From positions 381,590 to 423,528 of the forward strand of contig NZ_KE557275.1 of assembly GCF_000442255.1 (NCBI RefSeq): a stretch of DNA of 41,939 nt. The letters are read 5' to 3'. Shown here piece by piece: positions 23,441 through 33,200 of this stretch. This stretch comes from Salipiger mucosus DSM 16094. Lineage in GTDB: Bacteria > Pseudomonadota > Alphaproteobacteria > Rhodobacterales > Rhodobacteraceae. The first letter of the stretch is position 1, and the number at the start of each line of letters is the position of its first letter. Both the position numbers and the translations under genes were made by a program. The notes beneath the pieces are model-generated. The model was not told the DNA's origin, did no database searches, and saw only the letters and a list, made by a program, of their open reading frames with translations.

Positions 23441-26428
23441 ATGTTTGAACGGTGGATCGGCGCGGCACTGGTTGCGCTGTCGGTGACTGGCGCCGCGCGG
23501 GCGCAGGAGGGGCGCGAGGATCTCTCGCTCTACGTTTTCGGCAATTCGCTGGTGCATCACCTGGGCGAGGAGGCGCACAGCAACGTGCCCTACTGGATGG
23601 CCCAACTGGCCGAGGCCGATGGCCGCGACCTGGCGCTCGACGGGCAGTGGGGCTTTCTGCGCAACTTCGCCGAGGATCTGCCGCCCAAGCCGAACTGGTC
23701 CTTCGAGGCGGTGCAGAGCCTCTGGAGCCCGGGGCGCGGGAGTTTCGGCGACGCGGGCTACGACGCCATCGTCGTGACGCCGGCGAACTTCACCCAGTAC
23801 CAGGCGCCCGACGCGCCCTACGACGGCGAGAACCCCGACGAACAGAGTCCGCTGGGCGCGGTTCTGCGGATCGTGGACTGGCTGGAGAGCCGCACGCCCG
23901 GGGCGCCGGTCTGGATCTACCAGGGCTGGGCCGAGATGGAGCCACACATCTGGAGCTTTCCGCCCAACGCGCGGCGGCTGCGGCGCTACCAGGCGGCCAA
24001 CCTGGGCGATTACGACGACTGGTATCGCGCCCTGGCCGAGGGCGTGGCCGAGGCACGGGATGGCAAGCGGCCGGGCGTGATCCCGGTGGCGCGGGTGCTG
24101 GCGCGGTTGCTGGGCGAGGACGGGCCGCTCGAGGAGTTGCCGGCCGAGGCGCTTTACGTCGACGCGGACCCGCACGGCACGCCGACGCTCTACTTCCTCG
24201 CGGCGATGGTGACCTATGCCACGCTCTACGACCGGGCGCCGCCCGAGGGGTTCCTGCCGCCGGACACGCTGCATCCGCGCGTGGTCGCGGACTATCCGGA
24301 GCTGGCGGGCTTCGTTCGGGAGCAGGTGCAGGCCGCGCGGGAGGCGGGCGACGCGCCGGCCTGGCCCGTGGACGAGGCGCAGGCCGCCCCAGATGCCGAG
24401 CCCGAGACCCGGAGCGCCGAAGCCGAAGCGGAGCCCGCGCCGCTGCCCCGCCGCGGCCGCGTGGCGCTGCCCGGGCCGGGCGCACGTCCCGAGGGTGCAC
24501 CGGCGCTGGCGATGGGGCTCAACGGGCTGTCGGACTGGTCGACGCAGCATCCCTTCATCGACAAGATGAAATCCGCCCGCGAGTGGGTGGGCCACCTGCC
24601 CGGCCAGTGGGGCGGGGTCGGCGCCGACGAAATGCGCGCCGCCGGGCTGCTGGACGCGGACGGCTGGCCGCAGCGCCTGCCCGAGGGGGTCGAGCGGATC
24701 GAGGCGCTGATCCTCACCGACCAGCCCGAGGATGCCCAGCACCTGCGCGGCGACTACCGGGTGTTCTGGGAGGGCGAGGGCAAGCTCGAGCTGATCGGTC
24801 GTGCCCGCCGCGCGCGCTATGGCGAGGGATGGGCGCGGTTCCACTACACGCCCGGCGAGGGGCTGGTCGGAATCGCGATCTCGGAGCTCGACCCCGAGGA
24901 CCCGATCCGCGACATCCACGTCGTGCAGGAGCGGCACCTGGCGCTCTGGGAGGCGGGTGCGCTCTTCGATCCGCACTGGATCGCGCGGGTGCGCGACCTG
25001 CGGGCGGTGCGCTTCATGGACTGGATGAAGACCAACAGCACCGCCGTCACCGACTGGGACACGCGGCCGCGGATGTCGGACTACACCTGGACCGCCTGGG
25101 GCGTGCCGCTGCCGGTGATGATCCGCCTCGCGAACGAGATCGGCGCCGATCCCTGGTTCAACATGCCCCACGCGGCGGACGACGACTATGTCCGGAGCTT
25201 CGCCGGGGCAGTGCGCGACGGGCTGGACCCGCGCCTGAAGGCGTATGTCGAGTATTCCAACGAGGTCTGGAACCACATCTTTCCGCAGGCGGACTGGGCG
25301 GGGGCGCAGGCCGAGGCGCGCTGGGGCCGCAGCGAGACCGGCTGGATGCAGTTCTACGGGCTGCGCGCGGCGCAGATCATGGACATCTGGACCGAGGTCT
25401 TCGGCGAGGCGGCCGACGAGCGGCTGGTGCGCGTGGCGGCGATGCACACCGGCTGGCCGGGGCTGGAGGAGCAGGTGCTGACCGCGCCGCTGGCCTTTCT
25501 CGAGCTGGGCCGCCCTCCGCGCGAGAGCTTCGACGCCTATGCGGTGACCGGCTACTTCGGCTACGAGCTGGGCGGCGCGGAGATGGAGGCCGAGGTGCAG
25601 GGCTGGCTCGACCGGGCCGAGGCGCAGGCCATCGAGGCGGGCGAGGCGCAAGGATTGCAGCGCGTGGCCCTGCGCGAGTTCGTCCGCGACCGTCGCTTCG
25701 AGGCGGCGATCCCGGCGGCGGCCATGGCGCTGCAGGAGGGTTCGCTGGCCGAGCTGACCGACGAGCTCTTTCCCTATCACGCCGAGGCGGCCGAAGACGC
25801 CGGCCTGCGGCTGGTGATGTACGAGGGCGGCACGCATGTGGTCGGTCACGGCACGCGGCTCGAGGACGAGCGCCTGACCGCCTTCTTCGAGACGCTGAAC
25901 TATTCGCCCGAGATGGCCAAGCTCTACGAGTCGCTGCTGACCGGCTGGGTCGCGGCGGGGGGCACGCTGTTCAACGCCTTCGTCGACGTCTCGGGGGCCA
26001 CGAAGTGGGGCAGCTGGGGCGCGCTGCGGCATCTCGATGACGCCAATCCGCGCTGGGACATGCTGATGGCCTACAACGCCTCGGCGCCGACCGACTGGGA
26101 CCCGCGGCCGGAGGGCACCTTTGCCGAGGGCGAGATCGTCGAGGGCACACGGCGCGGCGACCGGCTGGAGGGCACGCCCGAGGAGGACGTGCTGCTGGGC
26201 GGGCCGGGCGACGACGTGCTGTCAGGCGCGGGCGGCGCCGACCGCCTGCACGGTGGCGCGGGCACCGATACCGCGATCCTGCCGGGCACGCGCGAGGGCT
26301 ACAGCTTTGCGCGCCGGGACGGTCGCCTGATCGCCACCCGCGAGGGGATCGAGGTCTGGCTCACCGAGATCGAGCGCATCGCTTTCGAGGATGGGTCGGA
26401 GGCCGCGATCGAGACCGCAGGGCTGTGA
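23441..26428 (+). CDS. Sec-exported SGNH-like / glycosidase-like protein with RTX repeats
   Basis: A 995-residue protein. A signal peptide ends AARA at residue 21. Residues ~28-300 resemble an SGNH-type domain (LYVFGNSLVHHL, then DADPHGTPTLYFLAAM). A proline/alanine/glutamate-rich linker (~310-345) leads to a large second domain. In it EYSNEVWNH (Glu608) and YEGGTHVVGHG (Glu795) could be acid/base and nucleophile of a clan GH-A-like barrel; this is inference. Residues ~900-950 carry a few RTX repeats (EEDVLLGGPGDDVLSGAGG), and the end AIETAGL differs from the DFLI tail of the other RTX proteins. I chose ATG 23441 because of the signal peptide and the GGCGGGG upstream. Substrate unknown; polysaccharide is a reasonable guess. 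It is divergent from leuA. Confidence 0.82.
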   Translation: MFERWIGAALVALSVTGAARAQEGREDLSLYVFGNSLVHHLGEEAHSNVPYWMAQLAEADGRDLALDGQWGFLRNFAEDLPPKPNWSFEAVQSLWSPGRGSFGDAGYDAIVVTPANFTQYQAPDAPYDGENPDEQSPLGAVLRIVDWLESRTPGAPVWIYQGWAEMEPHIWSFPPNARRLRRYQAANLGDYDDWYRALAEGVAEARDGKRPGVIPVARVLARLLGEDGPLEELPAEALYVDADPHGTPTLYFLAAMVTYATLYDRAPPEGFLPPDTLHPRVVADYPELAGFVREQVQAAREAGDAPAWPVDEAQAAPDAEPETRSAEAEAEPAPLPRRGRVALPGPGARPEGAPALAMGLNGLSDWSTQHPFIDKMKSAREWVGHLPGQWGGVGADEMRAAGLLDADGWPQRLPEGVERIEALILTDQPEDAQHLRGDYRVFWEGEGKLELIGRARRARYGEGWARFHYTPGEGLVGIAISELDPEDPIRDIHVVQERHLALWEAGALFDPHWIARVRDLRAVRFMDWMKTNSTAVTDWDTRPRMSDYTWTAWGVPLPVMIRLANEIGADPWFNMPHAADDDYVRSFAGAVRDGLDPRLKAYVEYSNEVWNHIFPQADWAGAQAEARWGRSETGWMQFYGLRAAQIMDIWTEVFGEAADERLVRVAAMHTGWPGLEEQVLTAPLAFLELGRPPRESFDAYAVTGYFGYELGGAEMEAEVQGWLDRAEAQAIEAGEAQGLQRVALREFVRDRRFEAAIPAAAMALQEGSLAELTDELFPYHAEAAEDAGLRLVMYEGGTHVVGHGTRLEDERLTAFFETLNYSPEMAKLYESLLTGWVAAGGTLFNAFVDVSGATKWGSWGALRHLDDANPRWDMLMAYNASAPTDWDPRPEGTFAEGEIVEGTRRGDRLEGTPEEDVLLGGPGDDVLSGAGGADRLHGGAGTDTAILPGTREGYSFARRDGRLIATREGIEVWLTEIERIAFEDGSEAAIETAGL

Positions 26429-26435
26429 CGCGCGC

Positions 26436-27653
26436 CTAGGGGCGCGTGGCCTGCGCGTGGCGGATTTCCTCCACCAGCGTCTCGGCGCCGAGGCTCGCGC
26501 GGAAGTGCTGCTCGACATGCGCGCGGCCCGCGTCGGCGAGGCGCCGGGCGGTTTCGGGGTTCTGCGCCAGCTCGCGGATCGCGCGGGCCAGCACCGAGGG
26601 CTCCTTCGGCGGCACGAGACGGCCTGTCACGTCGTCCTCGATCAGCTCGCGCACGCCGCCCGCGTCGGTGCCGATGGTGGGCAGCCCGCAGGCCATGGCC
26701 TCCATGTAGGCGACGCCCAGCGGCTCGTGCCAGCTGGCCAGCACGAAGACATGCGATTCCAGCAGCTTGTCGCGCACCGCGTCGGCACTGATCGCGCCAA
26801 GCAGCTTGACGTGATCGCGCAGCCGTAGCCGGGCGAGGTGCTGTTCCAGCTCCTGCCGGTAGCCCGAACCGCCGGCGTCGTCCTCGCCCGCGATCTCGAG
26901 CCGAACGTTCACGCCCTGGTCGAGCAGTTGCCGCACCGCCGACATAAGGTCCTGGTGGCCCTTCACCACGTTCAGCCGGCCGCAGGAGAAGAGCCGGATC
27001 GGCCGCCCCGGCTCGGCCGGCTCATAGGGGGTCTCGCGGCGCAGCTCCTCGGTGTCGACGCCCATGGGCCGGACCGGCGTGCGGGCGGGGACGGCATCGC
27101 CCAACTCCTCGTGCACCTCGTCCAGCAGCTTGCGGGTGATGACCGTGGCAAAGCGCGCGCCGCGCCACTTGAAGCGCTGGCCGGGGCCGTAGTCCGAGAG
27201 CGGCCCGTGCAGCGTCAGCGAGTAGTCCGGCCCGCCCATGCGCGCGGCCAGCGCCGCGATGAGCCCGGCGCGGGCGCAGGAATGGGCATGCACGTGGTCG
27301 AGGCCGTGCGCCGCCGCGTAGCGGGTCAGCGCCTTCGCCGCGGAGAGGGTCAGCGCCACGTCGCGGCCGAACTGCGGCCCCTCGCGCAGGATCCAGCCGG
27401 GCAGGCCGCGCGGAAGCAGCCGGGCGAGCGCAGTCAGCGCATCGAGCGGCGCGACCTCGCCCAGATAGGTGGTGCGGGCGATCGCCTCCTGCGACCAGTC
27501 GTGCGAGATCAGCCCCGGCGGCGGCATGCGCGTCGACAGCAGGTGCACCTCGTGGCCCATCCGCTCGAGTTCGCGCACCTCGCGCCAGAAGAAGATATGG
27601 GTTTGCCCCGGAAATTGGGGCACGAGATATCCGATGCGCAATGGATCCGCCAC
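26436..27653 (-). CDS. Family 4 glycosyltransferase
   Basis: A 405-residue GT-B-fold glycosyltransferase resembling colanic acid-type WcaL/AmsK enzymes. It opens LRIGYLVPQFPGQTHIFFWREV (N-terminal acceptor domain), with LDHVHAHSCARAG in the middle. The C-terminal donor domain has LFSCGRLNVVKGHQDLM and the EX7E motif in HEPLGVAYMEAMACGLPTIG. It transfers a sugar from a nucleotide donor to a lipid-linked acceptor at the cytoplasmic face. Start is a GTG at 27653 with GGAGGG five bases upstream; an in-frame GTG at 27677 is unlikely. Its stop is seven bases from that of the convergent RTX hybrid gene, and ACGCGCGCC/GGCGCGT forms a bulged hairpin across the two stops. Sugar specificity is not readable. 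Confidence 0.92.
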   Translation of the reverse strand: MADPLRIGYLVPQFPGQTHIFFWREVRELERMGHEVHLLSTRMPPPGLISHDWSQEAIARTTYLGEVAPLDALTALARLLPRGLPGWILREGPQFGRDVALTLSAAKALTRYAAAHGLDHVHAHSCARAGLIAALAARMGGPDYSLTLHGPLSDYGPGQRFKWRGARFATVITRKLLDEVHEELGDAVPARTPVRPMGVDTEELRRETPYEPAEPGRPIRLFSCGRLNVVKGHQDLMSAVRQLLDQGVNVRLEIAGEDDAGGSGYRQELEQHLARLRLRDHVKLLGAISADAVRDKLLESHVFVLASWHEPLGVAYMEAMACGLPTIGTDAGGVRELIEDDVTGRLVPPKEPSVLARAIRELAQNPETARRLADAGRAHVEQHFRASLGAETLVEEIRHAQATRP

Positions 27654-27829
27654 GCATCCCTCCGATCGACACCGCACGGCGGTTCAGCTCCGCCTTTCCG
27701 ACAAGGGTTCAAGTCTTTTCATTCTTTGGCCACAGTTGGCTGGCACTCGACAGGCGGTCGGGGGCATAATTTTTGCCGGGTGTGGCTGCATTGGTACGGA
27801 ACCTGTCTGACGATTCGACCTCCACGGCG

Positions 27830-28663
27830 ATGCCGGCCCTTTCGGTCATCCTTCCGGCCAGCAACGAGGCCGCGCTGATCGCGCGCTGCCTGTCCTCGCT
27901 CGTCGCCTCGCGCTGGAATGCGGCGGCGCCTGTCGAGACTCTCGTGATCGCCAACGGCTGCCGCGACGACACTGCCGGGCGCGCCCGCGCGCAGGCCGGC
28001 GCCTTTGCCGCGCGGGGCTGGCCCCTGCGGGTGATCGAGCGGGCCGAGGGCGGCAAGCTGGGCGCGCTCAACGCCGGCGACGCGGCGGCGCGCGGGCCGG
28101 TGCGGGTCTACCTCGACGCCGACGTGACCGTCTCGCCCGACCTGCTGGCGCAGCTTCACGATGCGCTGGATACCGCGCGGCCGCGCTACGCCAGCGGGCG
28201 GCTCGACATCACGGCGGGCGGCGTCATGGCGCGCGCCTATGCGCGGGTCTGGCGGCAGGTGCCCTTCATGGCGCGGGGCGTGCCGGGCTGCGGTGTCTTC
28301 GCGGTCAATGCCGCCGGTCGCGCGCGCTGGGGCGCCTTCCCCGAGATCATCTCGGACGACACCTTCGTGCGGCTGAATTTCGCCCCGGCCGAGCGGGTGG
28401 GCGTGCCCGCCCCCTACCGCTGGCCGGTGGCCGAAGGGCTGGCGAACCTCGTGCGCGTCCGCCGGCGGCAGGACGCCGGCGTCGCCGAGATCGGCAGTGC
28501 CTTTCCGCAGCTTCGCGCCAACGACGACACGCCGCCCTTTCCGGCGCGCGACAAGCTGCGGCTGGCACTGCGCGATCCGCTGGGCTTTGCCGTCTACGCG
28601 GGTGTGGCGCTGGCGGTGCGGCTGACGCCCGCGCGGGCGCAGGGCTGGAGCCGGGGACGATGA
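27830..28663 (+). CDS. Family 2 glycosyltransferase
   Basis: A 277-residue GT-A glycosyltransferase starting ALSVILPASNEAALIARCLSSL, with LVIANGCRDDTAGRARAQA and the metal site VYLDADVTV. The later segment PGCGVFAVNAAGRARWGAFPE and ISDDTFVRLNF, with an ED-like acidic pair, match family 2 enzymes. It is cytoplasmic or peripheral, with no membrane segments. ATG 27830 has only a weak ribosome site; a TTG at 27791 is possible. The stop overlaps the flippase start (ATGA at 28660-28663), so this enzyme likely acts on the same oligosaccharide that the flippase exports. The 176-base gap from the divergent glycosyltransferase should carry both promoters; none stands out. Confidence 0.9.
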   Translation: MPALSVILPASNEAALIARCLSSLVASRWNAAAPVETLVIANGCRDDTAGRARAQAGAFAARGWPLRVIERAEGGKLGALNAGDAAARGPVRVYLDADVTVSPDLLAQLHDALDTARPRYASGRLDITAGGVMARAYARVWRQVPFMARGVPGCGVFAVNAAGRARWGAFPEIISDDTFVRLNFAPAERVGVPAPYRWPVAEGLANLVRVRRRQDAGVAEIGSAFPQLRANDDTPPFPARDKLRLALRDPLGFAVYAGVALAVRLTPARAQGWSRGR

Positions 28664-30027
28664 GCATGGCCTTCGTCGAGCGGTTCCGGGGCATCTCGCT
28701 CAGCGCGCGGGTGGTGCGGTCGTCGGTCTTCACCGTGGGCGGCTTCGGCGGGAGCCAGGCGCTGCGGCTGGCCTCGAACCTGGTGCTGACGCGGCTGCTG
28801 TTTCCCGAAGCCTTCGGCCTCATGGCGCTGGTCTCGGTCTTCATGATGGGACTGGCGCAGTTCTCGGACGTGGGCGTGACGCCGGCCATCCTGCAGAGCA
28901 AGCGCGGCGACGAGCGCGATTTCCTCGACACCGCCTGGACGATCCAGGTGATCCGGGGCGCCGGGCTCTGGCTGGTGGCCTGCGCGCTGTCCTGGCCGAT
29001 GGCCGTGTTCTACGACGAGCCGCAGCTTGCGCAGCTTCTGCCGGTGGCAAGCCTCACGCTGCTGATCATGGGGTTCCGTCCGACGCGGCTGGACACGGCG
29101 AACCGGCACCTGGTGCTGGGCCGGGTCACGCTGGTCGAGTTCGGCACCCAGATCGTCGCGCTGACGGTGGGGATCGGGCTGGCCTGGCTGACCGGCTCGG
29201 TCTGGGCGCTGGTGGCGAGCGGGCTGGTCAACAGCGTCTGCGACGTGGTGCTGAACGCGGCCTTCCTGCCGGGCGAGCGCAACCGCTTCCGCTGGGAGAA
29301 GGCCGCCGCGCAGGAGCTCATCACCTTCGGCAAGTGGATCTTTCTCTCGACGGTCTGCGGTTTCTTCTTCAGCCAGGCGGACAAGATCCTCGTGGGGCGC
29401 TTCGTGCCGCTGGACCTCTTCGGGATCTACAACATCGGCTTCTTCCTCGCCTCCTTCCCGATGCTGCTGGGCGGCATGGTCACGCGCAAGATCCTGATCC
29501 CGATCTACCGGGAATCCCCGCCGACCGAGAGCCGCGCGAACTTCCTGCGCCTGCGCCGGATGCGCTTTGCGGTGACCGCGCTGCTGATGGTCATGGTGGG
29601 GGGCTTTGCGATGCTGGGGCACTGGCTGGTCGACCTCATGTACGACCCGCGCTACGCCGCCGCCGGGGCGGTGGCGGTGGTGCTGGCCTGCATGCAGATG
29701 CCGCAGATCGTCGTGCAGACCTACGACCAGGCGGCGCTGGCGGCAGGCGACAGCCGCAGCTTCTTCGTGCTGGCGCTGGTGCGCGCGGTGCTCATGGTCT
29801 CGTGCCTGCTGGTGGGCCTGCAGGCGGGGGGCCTGGTGGGCGCGCTGCTGGGGCAGGGCGCGGCCTTCCTGCTGGCCTACCCGGTGGTGGTCTGGCTGGC
29901 CCGGCGCATGGGCGCATGGGACCCGCTGCACGACACCGCCTTCGCCGCGCTGGGCCTCGCGCTCGGGGGGCTGGCGATCTGGCTGAACTGGACGCCGGTC
30001 GTGGCATTGGCGGGCGCCGGGGGGTGA
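28660..30027 (+). CDS. Wzx-type polysaccharide flippase
   Basis: A 455-residue inner-membrane protein with about twelve hydrophobic segments (for example LFPEAFGLMALVSVFMMG, then LTLLIMGF, FFLASFPMLLGGMV, VAVVLACMQMPQIVVQ). It belongs to the polysaccharide-export flippase family related to MATE transporters; the segment ALRLASNLVLTRLLFPEAFG is the typical first part. It moves lipid-linked sugar units across the inner membrane. A polymerase or Wzc-type partner is not in the window. Overlapping the upstream glycosyltransferase and same-strand with the PKS set downstream, it is 179 bases from the latter, which may have its own promoter. Substrate is unknown. Confidence 0.92.
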   Translation: MSMAFVERFRGISLSARVVRSSVFTVGGFGGSQALRLASNLVLTRLLFPEAFGLMALVSVFMMGLAQFSDVGVTPAILQSKRGDERDFLDTAWTIQVIRGAGLWLVACALSWPMAVFYDEPQLAQLLPVASLTLLIMGFRPTRLDTANRHLVLGRVTLVEFGTQIVALTVGIGLAWLTGSVWALVASGLVNSVCDVVLNAAFLPGERNRFRWEKAAAQELITFGKWIFLSTVCGFFFSQADKILVGRFVPLDLFGIYNIGFFLASFPMLLGGMVTRKILIPIYRESPPTESRANFLRLRRMRFAVTALLMVMVGGFAMLGHWLVDLMYDPRYAAAGAVAVVLACMQMPQIVVQTYDQAALAAGDSRSFFVLALVRAVLMVSCLLVGLQAGGLVGALLGQGAAFLLAYPVVVWLARRMGAWDPLHDTAFAALGLALGGLAIWLNWTPVVALAGAGG

Positions 30028-30108
30028 GTCGCGCGGCCTTGAAGCGGACCCGGACATGGTGCCGCAGCGTTTCGCGGCGCGCGACAATGACCCGCCGGCT
30101 TGGTTAAA

Positions 30109-30139
30109 TTGCAGCAAGAAGCGGGCAGAAGGCTAAAAT
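30109..30139 (+). promoter_or_regulatory. Weak candidate promoter for the PKS gene
   Basis: TTGCAG (30109-30114) and TAAAAT (30134-30139) are 19 bases apart in an AT-richer patch, 67 bases before the chosen PKS start. The long spacer makes it doubtful. Confidence 0.3.
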
Positions 30140-30206
30140 GCGCCGCAATTGCTCCGCATTCCGGTGCTAGGTGTGACCCTGGGGTAAAGCGGTGGACTTC
30201 GGGACC

Positions 30207-33200
30207 ATGACATCTGACATGCACGACGAGACCGAGACCGATATCGCCATCGTCGGCATGGCCGCGCATCTGCCCGGGGCGGCGGATATCGCCGAATACT
30301 GGCGCAACCTGCGCGAGGGCCGCAGCGCGATCCGGAAACTGAGCGAGGACGACCTGCGCGCGGCGGGAGAGGACCCGGGCCTGATGCGGCACCGCGACTA
30401 CGTGCCCTTCGCCGCGCCGCTCGACGGGTTCGAGATGTTCGATGCCGACTTCTTTGGACTGGGTCCAAAGGACGCCGCGATCATGGACCCGCAGCACCGC
30501 CAATTCCTCGAGACCGCCTGGGAGGCGCTCGAGACGGCGGGGCACGTGCCCGAAAGCTTCGATGGGGATGTCGGCGTCTTCGCGGGCTGCGGCATGGGCA
30601 GCTATTTCTATTTCAATGTCTGCTCGAACCCCGATCTGGTCGAGAACACGGGCATGTTCCTGCTGCGCCATACCGGCAACGACAAGGACTTCATGACCAC
30701 GCGCCTCAGCCACGTGCTGAACCTGCGCGGGCCCTCGATCAACCTGCAGACCGCCTGCTCGACCTCGCTGGTCGCCACGCACTACGCCGCGCAGGCGCTG
30801 CTGAACGGCGAGTGCGACATGGCGCTGGCGGGCGGCGCGACGATCGAGCTGCCGCAGGGGCGCGGCTATCTCTACAAGGAGAACGAGATCCTCTCGCCCG
30901 ACGGGCAGTGCCATGCCTTCGACCACAGGGCACAGGGCACGGTCTTCGGCTCGGGCGTGGGCGTGGTGGTGCTGCGGCGCCTGTCGGACGCGCTGGCCGA
31001 CGGCGACCATGTCTGGGCGGTCATCAAGGGCTCGGCCGTGAACAACGACGGCGCGCAGAAGGCCGGCTACCTCGCGCCCTCGGTCGAGGGGCAGGCCGAG
31101 GCCGTCGCCGACGCGCAGGCCATCGCAGGTGTCACGGCGGACACGGTGGATTACGTCGAGTGCCACGGCACCGGCACCTACCTGGGCGATCCCATCGAGG
31201 TGGCGGCGCTGACGGAGGCCTTCCGCGAGACCTCGGCCGCGACGGGGCATTGCCGCATCGGCTCGGTCAAGACGAACATCGGGCACCTCGACACGGCGGC
31301 GGGCGTCGCCTCGCTGGTCAAGGCCACGCTGGCGCTGCACGAACGGGAAATGCCGCCGTCGCTGGGCTTTGAGGCGCCGAACCCGGCGATCGACTTCGAA
31401 AACTCGCCCTTCGTGGTGAACGACGCGCTCACGCCGTGGGAACGGCGGGGCCATCCCCGGCGGGCGGGCGTGAACTCGCTTGGCGTGGGCGGGACCAACG
31501 CGCATGTCGTGCTGGAAGAGGCCCCCGAGCGCGCCGCGTCGGAGGCCAGCGACTGGCCGTTCCAGATCCTGACGCTCTCGGCGCGGTCGAAGGCCGCGCT
31601 CGACGGCAACGCGGCGCGGCTGGCCGGGCACCTGCGCGCCCACCCCGAGCAGCCGCTGGCCGACGTCGCCTGGACGCTGAAGGAGGGCCGCGCCGCCTTC
31701 GAGACGCGCCGCGTGGTGGTTGCGGAAAGCCACGAGGAGGCCGCGCGCCTGCTCGAACAGGGCGACGCGCGCCGGGTGCATTCGCACAGCGCGCTGGAGC
31801 GGCCCGACGTGGCCTTCATGTTCCCCGGCGGCGGCGCGCAATACGCCGGCATGGCGCGCGATCTCTACGAGACCGAGCCGGTTTTTGCCGAGTGGATGGA
31901 TCGCGGGCTGGAGGCCCTGGCCGAGATCACCGACGAGGACATCCGCGCGCTCTGGCTGCCCGACGATGCCGACCGGGCCGAGGCGGAGAAGGCGCTCACG
32001 CGGCCCTCGCGGCAGCTGCCGCTCATCATGATCGCCGAATACGCGCTGGCGCAGCTCTGGATGAGCTGGGGCATCCGGCCTTCCGCGCTGGTGGGGCACT
32101 CGATGGGCGAGAACACCGCCGCCTGCCTTGCCGGGGTCCTGTCCTTCGAGGACTGCATCGGGCTGGTGCACCTGCGCGGCCGCCTCTTCGACAGCGTGCC
32201 GGCGGGCGGGATGCTGTCGGTTGCCCTGTCGGCCGAGGACCTGGCGCCGTGGCTGGGCGATGAACTGGACCTCGGCGCGGTCAACGCGCCCGGGCTCTCG
32301 GTCGCCTCCGGGCCGCAGGCAGCGCTGGACGCGCTGCAGGCGCGGCTGACGGCCGAGGGCATCGACTGCCAGCGCATCGCCATCGACATCGCCGCGCACA
32401 GCCGGATGCTGGAGCCGATCCTCCAGAGATTCCGCGCCTACCTGCGCAGCATCGACCTGAACGCGCCGCAGATCCCGCTGACCTCGAACCGCACGGGGCA
32501 GATGATGACGCCCGAACAGGCGACCGACCCGGAGTACTGGGTCGCGCATTTGCGCGGCACCGTACAGTTCGCCGGGTGCATCGGTACGCTGGCACAACCG
32601 AACCGCATCTTCCTCGAGGTGGGGCCGGGCAAGGCGCTCTCGGCGCTGGCGCGGCAGCACGATGCCGTGCCGGGGCAGCAGGTTCTGTCCTCGCTGCGGC
32701 ACCGCGACGAGGCGATCGCCGACGACAGGCACATGTTCGAGGTGCTGGGCCGGCTCTGGGCGCTGGGCGCCAGCTTCGACTGGGGACAGGTCTGGGGCGA
32801 GGCGCGGCGCAACCGCGTCGTGCTGCCCACCTACGCCTTCCAGCGTGCCCCCTATTTCATCGCGCCGGGCAAGGCGCAGACCGATGCGGCGCCCAGCTTC
32901 CTGACACGCAGCGACGACATTGCGCAGTGGGGCTGGCGCCCCGTCTGGCGCCCGCGCGCGGCCGAGGCCGAGGTCGACGTCGCCGAGGGGCTGTCCGAGG
33001 CCGAGCCGCGCACCTGGCTGATGTTCATGGACGAGGCCGGGCTTGCCGCCCGCGCCGCGGCCCGGCTCACGGCGGCGGGGCATACCGTGGTCGAGGTGCG
33101 CCCCGGCGACAGCTTCACCCGGCTTTCCGACACCTCCTACATGCTGGCGCCCGAGCGGGGGCGCGAAGGATACGACCTGCTGATGCAGGACCTCGCGCTG

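Noticed and set aside
12572-26428. Expectation of type I secretion genes (ABC transporter, membrane fusion protein) beside the RTX genes
   Set aside because: No ATPase Walker motifs or HlyD-like sequence occurs in any real frame of this stretch, so the exporter must be elsewhere.
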